Assembly (NCBI RefSeq): GCF_002223055.1
Contig: NZ_NKFL01000004.1
Location: 434,001-498,000 of the forward strand
DNA: 64,000 bases
Reading direction: 5' to 3'
From: Burkholderia sp. HI2500
Lineage (GTDB): Bacteria; Pseudomonadota; Gammaproteobacteria; Burkholderiales; Burkholderiaceae
Part shown: piece after piece, positions 9,340 through 18,320 of the stretch
How the letters are laid out: each line of letters starts with the position of its first letter
Position numbering within the stretch: the stretch's first letter is position 1
Notes under the pieces: generated by a model
Database searches by the model: none
Told to the model about the DNA's origin: nothing
The model's input: only the letters and a program-made list of their open reading frames with translations
Program-made: the position numbers and the translations under genes

Positions 9340-10731
9340 TCAGACCGTGCGCGAGTAGCGCTGCTGCGGCGTCTGGCCGAGATACGCGTCGAATGCCATC
9401 GCGATGTTGCGCACGACCATCCGGCCGGCCGGATGGATCGTCAGGCGGTCGGCCGCGATCGTCAGCAGCCCGTCGCGCTCGAACGGGCGCAACGCGTCGA
9501 GTTCGCGCGCGAAATGATCGGCGAAGCGGATGCCGTGCGCGGCCTCGACGTGCGAGAACGGCAGGTCGAGGTTGCACATCAGCTGCGTGATCACGTCGCG
9601 GCGCAGCCGGTCGTCGGGGGTGAGCCGCACGCCGCGCGCGATCGGCAGCCGGCCCGCGTCGAGCGCGGTGCCGTACGCGGGCAGGTCCTTCGCGTTCTGC
9701 GCGTAGACGTCGCCGACCTTGCCGATCGACGACACGCCGAACCCGACGAGGTCGGTATCCGCGCGCGTGCTGTAGCCCTGGAAATTGCGCTGCAGCGTGC
9801 CGTTCTTCTGCGCCCGCACGAGTTCGTCGGACGGCCGCGCGAAGTGGTCCATCCCGATATACACGTAGCCGGCCGACGTCAGCATGTCGATCGCGAGGCC
9901 GAGCAAGGCGATGCGCGTTTCCGGCGGCGGCAGCGTCGCGTCGTCGATCTGTCGCTGCATCTTGAACAGGTGCGGCATGTGCGCGTAGCCGAACACCGAC
10001 AGCCGGTCGGGTGCGAGTTCGATGATCGTTTCCAGCGTGCGCGCGAACACGGACACGGTCTGGTGCGGCAGCCCGTAGATCAGGTCGACGCTTACCGAAT
10101 GAAAGCCCGTCGTGCGCGCGGCGGAGAGCAGGTCGGCCGTCATCGCCAGCGGCTGGATGCGGTTGATCGCCCGCTGCACGACCGGATCGAAATCCTGCAC
10201 GCCCAGGCTCAGCCGGTTGAAGCCGATGTTGCGCAGATGGACGAGCGTCGCGGGCGTGACCGTGCGCGGGTCGATCTCGATCGAGAATTCGGCGTCGGCA
10301 TCCGGCGCGAGCATGAAGTGCTCGCGGGTGGCCGCCATCAGCTCGGCCGTTTCGTCGTCGGACAGGAAGGTGGGCGTGCCGCCGCCCCAGTGCAGCTGCG
10401 TGACCGGGCGCGCGGGATCGAACAGCGCGGCCTGCAGCGCCATCTCGCGCTTGAGCTGGTCGAGATACGGGCGCGCGCGGCGATGGTTGTTGGTCGCGAT
10501 CTTGTTGCAGCCGCAGTAGAAGCACGCGGTGTTGCAGAACGGGATGTGGAAGTACAGCGACAGCTCGCTCGACGATGCACCGGGGTCGGTTGCCGCACGC
10601 ACGTAGTCGGCCGGGTCGAAATCGTCGCGGAACTGCAGCGCGGTGGGATACGACGTATAGCGCGGCCCGTTCGCGCCGTATTTCGTGAGCAAATCGGGAC
10701 GGAACAAGGTGTCGGCAGAACCAGAATGCAT
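9340..10731 (-). CDS. hemN: Oxygen-independent coproporphyrinogen III dehydrogenase
   Basis: Radical-SAM enzyme of 463 residues that decarboxylates coproporphyrinogen III to protoporphyrinogen IX without oxygen. The cluster motif FHIPFCNTACFYCGCNK has the CxxxCxxCxC pattern of true HemN, and the N-terminus carries the family's PRYTSYPTALQF. LHWGGGTPTFL and the C-terminal HemN domain follow. The ATG at 10731 matches the family start; the frame stays open upstream but is random there. No clear FNR box was found. Confidence 0.95.
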   Translation of the reverse strand: MHSGSADTLFRPDLLTKYGANGPRYTSYPTALQFRDDFDPADYVRAATDPGASSSELSLYFHIPFCNTACFYCGCNKIATNNHRRARPYLDQLKREMALQAALFDPARPVTQLHWGGGTPTFLSDDETAELMAATREHFMLAPDADAEFSIEIDPRTVTPATLVHLRNIGFNRLSLGVQDFDPVVQRAINRIQPLAMTADLLSAARTTGFHSVSVDLIYGLPHQTVSVFARTLETIIELAPDRLSVFGYAHMPHLFKMQRQIDDATLPPPETRIALLGLAIDMLTSAGYVYIGMDHFARPSDELVRAQKNGTLQRNFQGYSTRADTDLVGFGVSSIGKVGDVYAQNAKDLPAYGTALDAGRLPIARGVRLTPDDRLRRDVITQLMCNLDLPFSHVEAAHGIRFADHFARELDALRPFERDGLLTIAADRLTIHPAGRMVVRNIAMAFDAYLGQTPQQRYSRTV

Positions 10732-10892
10732 GACGGTCTCGCGCTTTTTTAGATGCTTTCGAGTATATAAACGCGCGATTGGGCTGCATTGTGTAATAAC
10801 GTCGCAGCCGGCGATGGCACAATGCGGGGTAGGGCTGCCGGCACCGCGTCCGGTTGCCGCACCGTTTTTTGTTGTTCGTTCGAGAGAGCCGA

Positions 10893-11222
10893 GTGTCCGT
10901 CGAATTGCCTGTCCGCCCGGCACCCGCCGATGTCCCGCCGCCGCATGCGTGCCGCGAGGGCTGCGGCGCGTGCTGCATCGCGCCGTCGATTTCCAGCCCG
11001 ATTCCGGGCATGCCCGACGGCAAGCCGGCCGGCGTGCGCTGCGTGCAGCTCGGCGACGATCTGCGCTGCCGGATCTTCGGCCGCCCCGAGCGGCCCGCGT
11101 GCTGCTCCGGGCTGCAGCCGGCCGCGGACATGTGCGGCGCGTCGCGCGACGATGCGCTCGCGTGGCTCACGCGTCTCGAGGCCGCGACGCGGCCGTCGCA
11201 ACCAGGAGAGTGTTCAGCATGA
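10893..11222 (+). CDS. YkgJ-like cysteine-cluster protein
   Basis: A 109-residue protein with the CxxGCGACC core near residue 20 plus five further cysteines (RCVQL, RCRIF, ACCSGL, MCGAS), the pattern of the YkgJ/UPF0153 zinc- or iron-binding family. Function is unknown. A GTG at 10893 with GAGAG upstream is preferred over an ATG at 10854 whose added residues look non-coding. The stop overlaps the start of the next gene (ATGA), so translation is coupled. Confidence 0.8.
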   Translation: MSVELPVRPAPADVPPPHACREGCGACCIAPSISSPIPGMPDGKPAGVRCVQLGDDLRCRIFGRPERPACCSGLQPAADMCGASRDDALAWLTRLEAATRPSQPGECSA

Positions 11223-11800
11223 CCGCACCTTGCGCGCCCGGCCGGCGCCGTTTTCTCGCCGCAACCGTCGGCGCCATCGGCGTGACGCTTTCGCTTGCCG
11301 CGTGTGCGTCGACGTTCCCGTTCATCCCCGATCACTACACCTTCTCGCGCGGTGACGTGCAGAAAGCCGTCGCGCGCAAGTTCCCGTACCAGAAGACGGT
11401 CGCGCAGGTCGTCGACGTGTCGCTCGCGAACCCGGCCGTCAACCTGCTGCCCGATCAGAACCGCGTGGCCGTGCAGCTCGACGCGCATTTCGTGAGCCCG
11501 TTCCTGCGTGCGCCCGTCAGCGGCAAGTTCACCGTGTCGGGCCAACTGGCCTACGACGCGCCGAGCCGCTCGGTCGTGCTGAGGTCGCCGGCCGTCGACA
11601 GCCTCGCGCTCGACGGCGACGCGCAGATGTACGCGCAGCAGGTCGGCGCGGCCGCGGGCCTGCTCGCGACGCAGTTGCTGACCAACTATCCGATCTACAC
11701 GTTCAAGCCCGAACAACTGCAATTTGCCGGGGTGAACTACGAACCCGGTACAATTACGATTCTTACAAACGGCATACGCGTGGCAATCGTCGAAAAGTGA
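11219..11800 (+). CDS. DUF1439 lipoprotein (YceB-like)
   Basis: The 193-residue product has a lipoprotein signal: a basic start (GRRRF), a hydrophobic stretch and lipobox LAAC, so Cys 29 or so becomes the lipidated N-terminus. The rest matches DUF1439, an envelope domain related to lipid-binding folds. AGGAGAG precedes ATG at 11219, which overlaps the upstream stop. The role is unknown; outer-membrane lipid contact is a family-level guess. Confidence 0.82.
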   Translation: MTAPCAPGRRRFLAATVGAIGVTLSLAACASTFPFIPDHYTFSRGDVQKAVARKFPYQKTVAQVVDVSLANPAVNLLPDQNRVAVQLDAHFVSPFLRAPVSGKFTVSGQLAYDAPSRSVVLRSPAVDSLALDGDAQMYAQQVGAAAGLLATQLLTNYPIYTFKPEQLQFAGVNYEPGTITILTNGIRVAIVEK

Positions 11801-11881
11801 CGACGCACCGCGCTCGGCCGGAGGGGGGCCGCGCGCGGAAGAGTGGCCCATTCATTCGACCATTTCGGAGTTGGGCCACGG

Positions 11882-12712
11882 ATGGACTGGATCCTGATCT
11901 GCAAGGCTTTGATCCTCGGCGTCGTCGAGGGGCTGACGGAATTCCTGCCGGTGTCGAGCACCGGTCACCTGATCGTCGCGGGCAGCTTCCTGAATTTCAA
12001 CGATTCACACGCGAAGACGTTCGACGTCGTGATCCAGTTCGGCGCGATCCTCGCGGTCTGCTGGGAATACCGGCAACGGATCGCGTCCATCGTGTCCGGG
12101 CTGCCGAGCCGGCCCGACGCACGGCGCTTCACGCTGAACGTCGTGATCGCGACGATTCCCGCCATTGCGCTCGGCCTCCTGTTCGAGAAGAAGATCAAGG
12201 CCGTGCTGTTCTCGCCGGTCCCCGTTGCGTTCGCGCTCGTCGTGGGCGGCGCGATCATCCTGTGGGCCGAGGCGCGGCAGCGCGAGCGCAGCGAGCCGCC
12301 GCGCGTGGTGTCGGTCGATGCACTGACGCCGCTCGACGCGCTCAAGGTCGGCATCGCGCAGTGCTTCGCGCTGATTCCCGGCATGTCGCGCTCGGGCTCG
12401 ACGATCATCGGCGGGATGCTGTTCGGCCTCGACCGGCGCGTCGCCACCGAATTCTCGTTCTTCCTCGCGATCCCGATCATCTTCGGCGCGACGCTCTATG
12501 AAACCGTCAAGGACTGGCAGGCGTTCACCGTCGATTCGCTCGGCCTGTTCGTGCTGGGCGCCGTCGCGGCATTCGTCAGCGCGTTCGTATGCGTGCGCTG
12601 GCTGCTGCGCTATGTCGCGTCGCACGATTTCACGGTGTTCGCGTGGTACCGGATCGCGTTCGGGCTGTTCGTGCTGCTGGTCGGGTACAGCGGCTGGCTG
12701 AACTGGGCGTGA
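11882..12712 (+). CDS. uppP: Undecaprenyl-diphosphate phosphatase
   Basis: Integral membrane phosphatase of 276 residues that recycles undecaprenyl pyrophosphate for peptidoglycan and O-antigen synthesis; overproduction gives bacitracin resistance in other species. Both signatures are present: [15 protein letters not shown] near the N-terminus and [10 protein letters not shown] near residue 170. About eight membrane segments are seen. The start [13 protein letters not shown] is standard; 13 upstream in-frame residues are discarded. A terminator follows. Confidence 0.96.
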   Translation: MDWILICKALILGVVEGLTEFLPVSSTGHLIVAGSFLNFNDSHAKTFDVVIQFGAILAVCWEYRQRIASIVSGLPSRPDARRFTLNVVIATIPAIALGLLFEKKIKAVLFSPVPVAFALVVGGAIILWAEARQRERSEPPRVVSVDALTPLDALKVGIAQCFALIPGMSRSGSTIIGGMLFGLDRRVATEFSFFLAIPIIFGATLYETVKDWQAFTVDSLGLFVLGAVAAFVSAFVCVRWLLRYVASHDFTVFAWYRIAFGLFVLLVGYSGWLNWA

Positions 12713-12742
12713 CGCGAACACGGAGGCGGGCACGCCTTCCAT

Positions 12743-12781
12743 GAAAAAAGCCCGATCGGCGTAGGCCGGTCGGGCTTTTTC
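12743..12781. terminator. Bidirectional terminator between uppP and trmB
   Basis: AAAAAGCCCGA and TCGGGCTTTTT flank a GC-rich inner stem with runs of A and T on either side, so it can end transcripts from uppP (plus) and trmB (minus). Confidence 0.9.
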
Positions 12782-12823
12782 TTGTCCGGAGCAGGGCGGC
12801 GTGCGCCGCCTCGGCGGGAGGGC

Positions 12824-13591
12824 TCAGCCTGCGCGCTTGCGGAACACCAGGTCCCACACGCCGTGGCCGAGCCGCAGCCCGCGCCGTTCGAACTTCGTCA
12901 CCGGGCGGTAGTCGGGGCGCGGCGCGTAGTCGGAGGCCGTGTTTTCGAGCGTCGGCTCCGCGCCGAGCACGTCGAGCATCTGTTCCGCGTAGTTCTGCCA
13001 GTCGGTCGCGCAGTGAATGTACGCGCCGGGCTTCAGGCGCGACGCGAGATGCGCGACGAGCGGCGGCTGGATCAGCCGGCGCTTGTGGTGGCGCGCCTTG
13101 TGCCATGGGTCGGGGAAGAAGATGTGCACGCCGTCGAGGCTTTCCGGCGCGAGCATGTGCTCGAGCACTTCGACCGCGTCGTGCTGGATGATGCGGATGT
13201 TCGACAGATCCTGCTCGCCGATCAGCTTCAGCAGCGCGCCGACGCCCGGTTCGTGCACCTCGACGCCGAGGAAGTCGTCGCCGGGGCGGTTCGCGGCGAT
13301 TTCCGCGGTCGATGCGCCCATGCCGAAGCCGATCTCGAGGATGCGCGGTGCGCTGCGGCCGAACACCGCGTTCCAGTCGGGCAGTTCCGGCGCATACGGC
13401 ACCACGAAGCGCGGGCCGAGTTCGTCCATCGCGCGGCGCTGGCCGGTCGACACGCGGCCGGCGCGCGTCACGAAGCTGCGGATGCGGCGGTGGTGCAGCG
13501 GATTGACTGCGTCGGCGCCTTCGGCGGCTTCATCGGGAATGGCGTCGTCGTGCGGCGGCAGGCCGGCTTCGTTCGGATCGTCGTGCATCAT
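12824..13591 (-). CDS. trmB: tRNA (guanine-N7)-methyltransferase
   Basis: TrmB forms m7G46 in tRNA. The 255-residue product has SAM motif [12 protein letters not shown], the acidic LGVEVHEPG and the signature [18 protein letters not shown]. The first 40 residues are a low-complexity family extension. Two adjacent ATGs (13591, 13588) are possible and neither has a strong Shine-Dalgarno. tRNA-Gly lies just upstream on the same strand, separated by a terminator. Confidence 0.95.
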   Translation of the reverse strand: MMHDDPNEAGLPPHDDAIPDEAAEGADAVNPLHHRRIRSFVTRAGRVSTGQRRAMDELGPRFVVPYAPELPDWNAVFGRSAPRILEIGFGMGASTAEIAANRPGDDFLGVEVHEPGVGALLKLIGEQDLSNIRIIQHDAVEVLEHMLAPESLDGVHIFFPDPWHKARHHKRRLIQPPLVAHLASRLKPGAYIHCATDWQNYAEQMLDVLGAEPTLENTASDYAPRPDYRPVTKFERRGLRLGHGVWDLVFRKRAG

Positions 13592-13669
13592 CGGTGACAG
13601 AGAAAGGCTCGGTTGCGGGCGAGGGCCCGTTGCGCGCAGCAGTGCGCCGGGGGAACCGGCACATGGTAC

Positions 13670-13697
13670 AAAAAAGCCGCCTTCGACGAGGCGGCTC
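13670..13697 (-). terminator. Terminator after tRNA-Gly
   Basis: The minus strand reads AGCCGCCT, a short loop, AGGCGGCT and six T residues. It ends the tRNA-Gly transcript before trmB. Confidence 0.85.
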
Positions 13698-13728
13698 ATG
13701 CGCAGGCTGCGATGCAGCCGGAAAGTGG

Positions 13729-13800
13729 AGCGGGCGATGGGAATCGAACCCACGTCATCAGCTTGGGAAGCTGAGGTAATGGCCATTATACGACGCCCGC
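13729..13800 (-). tRNA. tRNA-Gly(CCC)
   Basis: The minus strand folds into a full cloverleaf. The acceptor is GCGGGCG/CGCCCGC, the anticodon stem TCAGC/GCTGA has loop TTCCCAA (anticodon CCC, reading GGG), and the T-loop is TTCGATT. The discriminator base is T at 13729 and CCA is not encoded. Confidence 0.95.
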
Positions 13801-14050
13801 AGAACGCGCAATTCTACAGGGTTTGGCCGAGATGTGGCAAGTGGGCTGTTTTGGGCGGTGGCTTCAAGGCCCGCACGACGCGAGGGAGGTGCGGTGGCGC
13901 TGCCGGAAATGGTCGTCAAAAAGGATCGGCTGGAAGCGGTTCGTCGGTGCAACGCGGAGCCGAACGAACGGCGGCGCACCGGCTCGCAGGCCGGTGTCGA
14001 AAATAGACGAGTCCGCGTCGGAAGCATACAAGTCCCCGCGAAGCTTTCGA

Positions 14051-14084
14051 ACTAACGTGACAGGCCTCTTACACGATCGTTAGT
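14051..14084. repeat. Inverted repeat before the cupin gene
   Basis: ACTAACG and CGTTAGT (14051-14057, 14078-14084) are perfect seven-base arms 20 bases apart, ending 11 bases before the ATG of the cupin gene. This could be an operator or a leader hairpin. Confidence 0.4.
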
Positions 14085-14095
14085 CTGGAGCCGAC

Positions 14096-14440
14096 ATGTC
14101 CGATTTCATCACCGTTCTGCGCGAAACCTGCCCGACCCCGGTCCTCGATGCGACCAAGTGGAAGCGTATCGGCGGCGATCCGCACACCGTGAACCTGAAC
14201 GCCTACCTCTCGAAGGACGGCAGCAAGATCATGGGGACCTGGATCTGCACGCCGGGCAAGTTCGAGGTGAACTACGAAAAATGGGAGTACTGCCACTTTC
14301 TCGACGGCTACTGCATCATCACGCCGGAAGGCGAGGAGGCGGTGCACCTGAAGGCCGGCGACGTGTTCGTGATCGAACCCGGCATGAAAGGCACGTGGGA
14401 AGTGGTGGAAACGGTGCGCAAGTACTTCGTCTTTGCCTGA
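14096..14440 (+). CDS. Cupin-domain protein (DUF861 type)
   Basis: A 114-residue single cupin. The beta-barrel motifs are WICTPGKFEVNYEKWEYCHFLDGYCIITPEG and LKAGDVFVIEPGMKGTWEVVE. Metal-binding histidines of classical cupins are largely absent, as in the ureidoglycine aminohydrolase-like DUF861 group. The product is probably a small sugar- or nitrogen-compound enzyme or binding protein, but no substrate can be assigned. It stands alone. CTGGAG lies about 11 bases before ATG. Confidence 0.8.
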   Translation: MSDFITVLRETCPTPVLDATKWKRIGGDPHTVNLNAYLSKDGSKIMGTWICTPGKFEVNYEKWEYCHFLDGYCIITPEGEEAVHLKAGDVFVIEPGMKGTWEVVETVRKYFVFA

Positions 14441-14782
14441 GCGGGCCGGTCGACCCGATCGACGCGTCCCTGCGTCGCTCGATCCCTTCCCGGTTCCTGG
14501 AGCCGGGAGGGCAAGCGGAGGATTCCGGCTCAATAGAACGCGTTCCGGTTCGGAAACAGCTCGCCGAGCATGACCGCGTTTCTTTCAGCGAGGCTGAGCA
14601 CGCGCACATATCAAGCGTCGTTCCCGAAAGGGCCGGAAGTGCCGAGCGTGCCGATTGCATGGCCCGACGTCGCGCCCGGTGCGGCCGCCGGAAACCCATT
14701 GCCACCCGCCCGCGCCATTGCGCGGCGCCGGTGTTAATCTTCCGCCCATCCCCGCTGCCGCCCCCGACCCCAAAGGCCTCCC
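14441..14782. other. Intergenic region without recognisable gene
   Basis: I see no coding sequence, RNA gene or clear repeat in these 342 bases. A minus-strand open frame here shows no family resemblance and base use unlike neighbouring genes. Confidence 0.6.
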
Positions 14783-15247
14783 ATGGAAAGCTGGACGATC
14801 GGCATCCTGCTCGGCATGACCACGATCCTCGTGCACACCGCGGCGATGGTCGGCCTGGCGGTCGTCGCGCGCCGGCTCCGCGAAGCGCTCGACGTGCGCC
14901 GCGACGACATCCACCAACAATTGCGCCAGGTGACGGGCATCATCGCGCTGATCTGCATCGCGCTCGGGCTGCTGCATACGCTGGAGGCGATCGTGTGGGG
15001 CGCGACGCTCGTGCAGGTCGGTGCGATCGGTTCATTCAGCGATGCGCTGTTCTTCTCGATCGACGCGATGTCGACGCGGGGCGCGTCAGGCATCGTGCCC
15101 GCCGCGAACTGGCGAATGCTCGGCGCGATCGAATCGTCGTGCGGCGTGCTGCTGTTCGGGATGTCGACCGCGTTCATCTTCGCCGTGATCCAGGCCGACT
15201 TCTCGGCGATCACGCAGCGGCTGCAGCGCGATCGTCCGCCCCGGTAG
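14783..15247 (+). CDS. Small membrane protein resembling a one-pore ion channel
   Basis: A 154-residue protein with hydrophobic segments at about 8-27, 48-75 and 115-135. Between the last two is a re-entrant-loop-like stretch ALFFSIDAMSTRGASGIV, whose position and spacing resemble a K+ channel P-loop (ALYFS..TxTTxGYGD). The selectivity signature GYG is replaced by RGASG. It may be a divergent channel-like protein; ion conduction is not supported by the filter sequence. It is monocistronic. Confidence 0.65.
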   Translation: MESWTIGILLGMTTILVHTAAMVGLAVVARRLREALDVRRDDIHQQLRQVTGIIALICIALGLLHTLEAIVWGATLVQVGAIGSFSDALFFSIDAMSTRGASGIVPAANWRMLGAIESSCGVLLFGMSTAFIFAVIQADFSAITQRLQRDRPPR

Positions 15248-15363
15248 CGCACGCCTGCAGCCTGCGGCGACAGCGCCTATGATGCAGCGGTCCGCCCACT
15301 GTTGCGGCCGCATCGCGTACGTCGTTTGCCAGCGTCTCGGCTGCCACCTTCGGAACCCCGGCC

Positions 15364-16524
15364 ATGCGCATCACCGCGATCCACGAACAAGCGATTCCCG
15401 TGTCCCGCTATGCCGACCCGGCGATCCCGTCCGGCGGCCTGACGACGAGCGTTGTCGCGGTCATCACCGACGTCGTGCGCGATGGCCGCCCGGTGACGGG
15501 CTACGGCTACGCGTCGATCGGCCGTTTCGCGCAGGGCGACCTGATTCGCGAACGGTTCGCGCCGCGCCTGCTGGCCGCCGCCGACTCACTTGCCGACGAG
15601 GCCGGCACGAACCTCGACCCGTTCCGCGCATGGCGCGCGATGATGGCCGGCGAGAAGCCGGGTGGGCACGGTGAACGGTGTGTCGCAGTCGGCACGCTCG
15701 ACATGGCGATCTGGGATGCCGCCGCGAAGATCGCCGATGTGCCGCTCGCTCGCTTTCTCGCCGACCGACTTGAACGGACGGCCGCACCACGCGTGCGTGT
15801 GTACGCCGGCGGCGGCTACCGCTATCCGCATGACGATCTCGCGCGTCTGTCGGACGAAATGCGCCGCATTGCCGATCTCGGCTACACGCACGCGAAGATC
15901 AAGATCGGCGGCGCGGATCTCGATCAGGACCGCAGGCGCATCGAAGCAGCCGCAAGGCAATTAGCGGACAGTTCGCATCTCGCGGTCGACGCGATGAACA
16001 CGTATGACGCGACAACGGTCGATGCGGCCGCCGCGATGCTCGCGCCGTTCGATCTCTGGTGGTTCGAGGATATCTGCGATCCGCTCGACCTGCCGCTCCA
16101 GGCGGACATCGCCACGCGCTACGCACCGCCGATCGCGGCCGGCGAGGCGCTGTTCTCGCTCGCGGAAGCGAAGCTGCTCGACCGCTACGGCGGCCTGCGG
16201 CCCGAGCGCGACGTGCTCGTGTTCGATCCGGTGCATGGCTACGGGCTGCCGGGCTATCTGCAGATCGTCGAACACTTCGCATCGCGCGGCTGGCGGCGCG
16301 ATGCGTTCTGGCCGCATGGCGGCCACCTGTTCTCGCTGCACGTCGTCGCGGCGCTCGGGCTCGGCGGTGCGGAAGTCAGTCCGTTCGCGTTTCATCCGTT
16401 CAGCGGACTGGCCGATGGCGCAAGCGTCGACGCCGGATACGCACGCGTGCCGCAAGCGCCGGGCATCGGCTTCGAGCTGCATGCCGGCGCGCACGACGTG
16501 TTTCGCACGTTATCGGGCCGCTGA
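15364..16524 (+). CDS. Enolase-superfamily dehydratase, D-tartrate dehydratase-like
   Basis: Mandelate racemase/muconate-lactonising type enzyme of 386 residues. NEKPGGHGER-like EKPGGHGERCVAVGTLDMAIWD matches D-tartrate dehydratase (TarD) closely as I recall it. The KxK motif HAKIKIGG, metal ligands in LAVDAM, WWFEDIC and AAGEALF, and the catalytic-His motif WPHGGH are all present in order. It should abstract an alpha proton from an acid sugar or hydroxy-diacid and eliminate water. The exact substrate is inferred. Its end overlaps the convergent exporter gene by 15 bases. Confidence 0.85.
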   Translation: MRITAIHEQAIPVSRYADPAIPSGGLTTSVVAVITDVVRDGRPVTGYGYASIGRFAQGDLIRERFAPRLLAAADSLADEAGTNLDPFRAWRAMMAGEKPGGHGERCVAVGTLDMAIWDAAAKIADVPLARFLADRLERTAAPRVRVYAGGGYRYPHDDLARLSDEMRRIADLGYTHAKIKIGGADLDQDRRRIEAAARQLADSSHLAVDAMNTYDATTVDAAAAMLAPFDLWWFEDICDPLDLPLQADIATRYAPPIAAGEALFSLAEAKLLDRYGGLRPERDVLVFDPVHGYGLPGYLQIVEHFASRGWRRDAFWPHGGHLFSLHVVAALGLGGAEVSPFAFHPFSGLADGASVDAGYARVPQAPGIGFELHAGAHDVFRTLSGR

Positions 16525-17163
16525 CGCCCGCAGTGCATCGATCGCGAAACGCACCGCGAAGCCGAGCATCATCGCCGCGACGAAGCAATCGAGCATGCGC
16601 CATGCGAGCGTGCGGGCGAACCACGCGCGGCATGCGCGGCATGCGCGTGCGCCATACGCGAGCATCAGGAACCAGGCGAGCGAAGCCGTCATCGCGCCGA
16701 TCGCAAACGGCGCGCGTGCGGCGGACGCGTGGCTCACGATCACGGTGCCGAGCAGCAGCACGGTGTCGATCCACGCATACGGATTGAGCAGCGAGACGGC
16801 GGCGGTCGCGAGTACCGTGCGCGAGCGCGTGGATTCGCTGTCCGTGCCCGGACCGTCGACGTGCTCGGGCTGTCGTCGCAGGATCGCCGAGCGCAGCGCA
16901 AGCAGGCCATAGCCGGCGAGATACGCGATGCCGGCCCAAAGCGCGGCCGATACCACGCCGGGATGTCGCGACAGCAACGACGACAATCCCTGCGCACCGA
17001 GCACGATCAGCAGTGCGTCGCTGCCTGCGCAGACGAGGGCGATGGAAAGCAGATGGGGGCTCGAGATCGAGCGCTTGATGACGAAAGCGTCCTTGGGGCC
17101 GACGGACGTGAACAGCGCGGCGCCAAGCAGCAGGCCTTCGGTGAAGGCAGAGGTGTCGAGCAC
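16510..17163 (-). CDS. LysE/ArgO-family amino-acid exporter
   Basis: A 217-residue membrane protein with six hydrophobic segments and the family opening TEGLLLGAALFTSVGPKDAFVIK, plus SLLNPYAWIDTVLLLG in the middle. ArgO/LysE proteins expel basic amino acids. This copy has an unusual cysteine/arginine-rich loop (ACRACRAWFARTL). The start is GTG at 17163. It converges with the enolase-superfamily gene. Confidence 0.85.
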   Translation of the reverse strand: MLDTSAFTEGLLLGAALFTSVGPKDAFVIKRSISSPHLLSIALVCAGSDALLIVLGAQGLSSLLSRHPGVVSAALWAGIAYLAGYGLLALRSAILRRQPEHVDGPGTDSESTRSRTVLATAAVSLLNPYAWIDTVLLLGTVIVSHASAARAPFAIGAMTASLAWFLMLAYGARACRACRAWFARTLAWRMLDCFVAAMMLGFAVRFAIDALRASAAR

Positions 17164-17218
17164 GAGTGGGCCGACAACCTCTTAAGCTGAACCGGTGAGG
17201 GTTACGATGAACGAAACG

Positions 17219-18151
17219 TTAAGGGGCGCCCGGGGGCGTTGTCAATGCCCACTCGGGCCGCTGCCCGAGCGTGTCGAACAGCCGGACGATCTCCGCCTTC
17301 ACCTTCTGCACCGCGTTGCTGACGAGCGCCGTATCGTGCCAGCACAGCGACAGGTCGCGCGCGAACAGCCGGTGCGCGACCGTCGACAGCTTGAGCTTGC
17401 GCTCCTCGATCTCGACGTGCGCGGCCGTCCACGGCAGGATCGTCACGCCGAGCTGCGCCATCACGGCCGCGAACAGCAGGCCGGTCGAGCTCGCCTCGAA
17501 GCTGATCTCGTATGACAGCCCGGCCTCGCGCATCGCCCAGTCGACGCGATTGCGGATCGTGTTCGGCGCGCTCGGCAGCACGAGCGGCATCTGCGCGATC
17601 GCGTCGAGCGGCACCGGATCGTCCGGCACCGGGAACCCGGGCCACGTGATCAGGTACAGCGTTTCCGTCAGCAGCCGGTGAACCGCGATGCCGCGCGTGT
17701 CGACCGCGTCGACGACGATCGCGAGATCGAGCCGCGTGCGTTCGAGCAGCGTGTCGAGATCGGCGCTCGGCGCCTCGATCAGCTCCAGCATGATGCCGGG
17801 AAAGCGGTCGCGCACCGCGCGGGCGAGCGGGATGGCCAGCACGCGCGCGGTGCTCGACGGCATCCCGACCGTCACGCGGCCCTGCGGCGTGTCGGCGTCG
17901 CGGCGCAGCAGCTCGCGCGTGCCGTCGGCCTGGCGCAGCAGCTCGAGCGCGTGCTGGTACAGCGTGCGGCCGGCGGCGGTCGGCGCGACGCCGCGCACGC
18001 TGCGTTCGAGCAGCTGCATCCCGAGATCCTGTTCGAGATTGCGCATCTGCTGGCTGACCGCCGGCTGCGCGACATGCAGCGCCTCGCTCGCATGCGTGAC
18101 GTTGCCGCATTCGACGACCTTCACGAAATAGCGCAACTGCCTCAAGTCCAT
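17219..18151 (-). CDS. LysR-type transcriptional regulator
   Basis: A 310-residue LTTR. The N-terminal winged helix MDLRQLRYFVKVVECGNVTHASEALHVAQPAVSQQ is complete and a co-inducer domain spans about 90-300. It resembles malonate (MdcR) and Nac-like regulators in the N-terminal half. GGGAGGGG lies before ATG 18151; a longer frame to 18208 has no such signal. It is divergent from the MFS/CoA-transferase genes, the classic arrangement for a regulator of that unit. Confidence 0.92.
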   Translation of the reverse strand: MDLRQLRYFVKVVECGNVTHASEALHVAQPAVSQQMRNLEQDLGMQLLERSVRGVAPTAAGRTLYQHALELLRQADGTRELLRRDADTPQGRVTVGMPSSTARVLAIPLARAVRDRFPGIMLELIEAPSADLDTLLERTRLDLAIVVDAVDTRGIAVHRLLTETLYLITWPGFPVPDDPVPLDAIAQMPLVLPSAPNTIRNRVDWAMREAGLSYEISFEASSTGLLFAAVMAQLGVTILPWTAAHVEIEERKLKLSTVAHRLFARDLSLCWHDTALVSNAVQKVKAEIVRLFDTLGQRPEWALTTPPGAP

Positions 18152-18320
18152 CGTCGCCCCTCCCGATTCGAGCCATAAGCGAATCTGATCGAGCGAGATG
18201 AATATCATATTTTTCCCCGATCGATGGTGTTTCTATACTCGTCTCACAAAAGAGCCAGCCTCCCGGCCATCCCGGACCGGACGCGGCAAAAGCGCCGGCC
18301 CCGCCGGCAAGGAGACGAAG
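18152..18320. promoter_or_regulatory. Divergent LysR-MFS control region
   Basis: An AT-rich core at 18196-18240 contains ATGA-N3-TCAT and, on the plus strand, TATACT (18234-18239) with a weak -35 TTTTCC 17 bases upstream. On the minus strand TATGAT (18204-18209) could be the -10 of the regulator. Face-to-face promoters and autoregulation are typical of LysR systems. Confidence 0.4.

Noticed and set aside
13594..14006. Plus-strand frames across tRNA-Gly with [20 protein letters not shown] sequence
   Set aside because: Antisense translation of tRNA-Gly, a common false annotation.
14319..14705. Minus-strand gene in the cupin-to-channel gap
   Set aside because: No start signal, no homology and composition unlike genes nearby.
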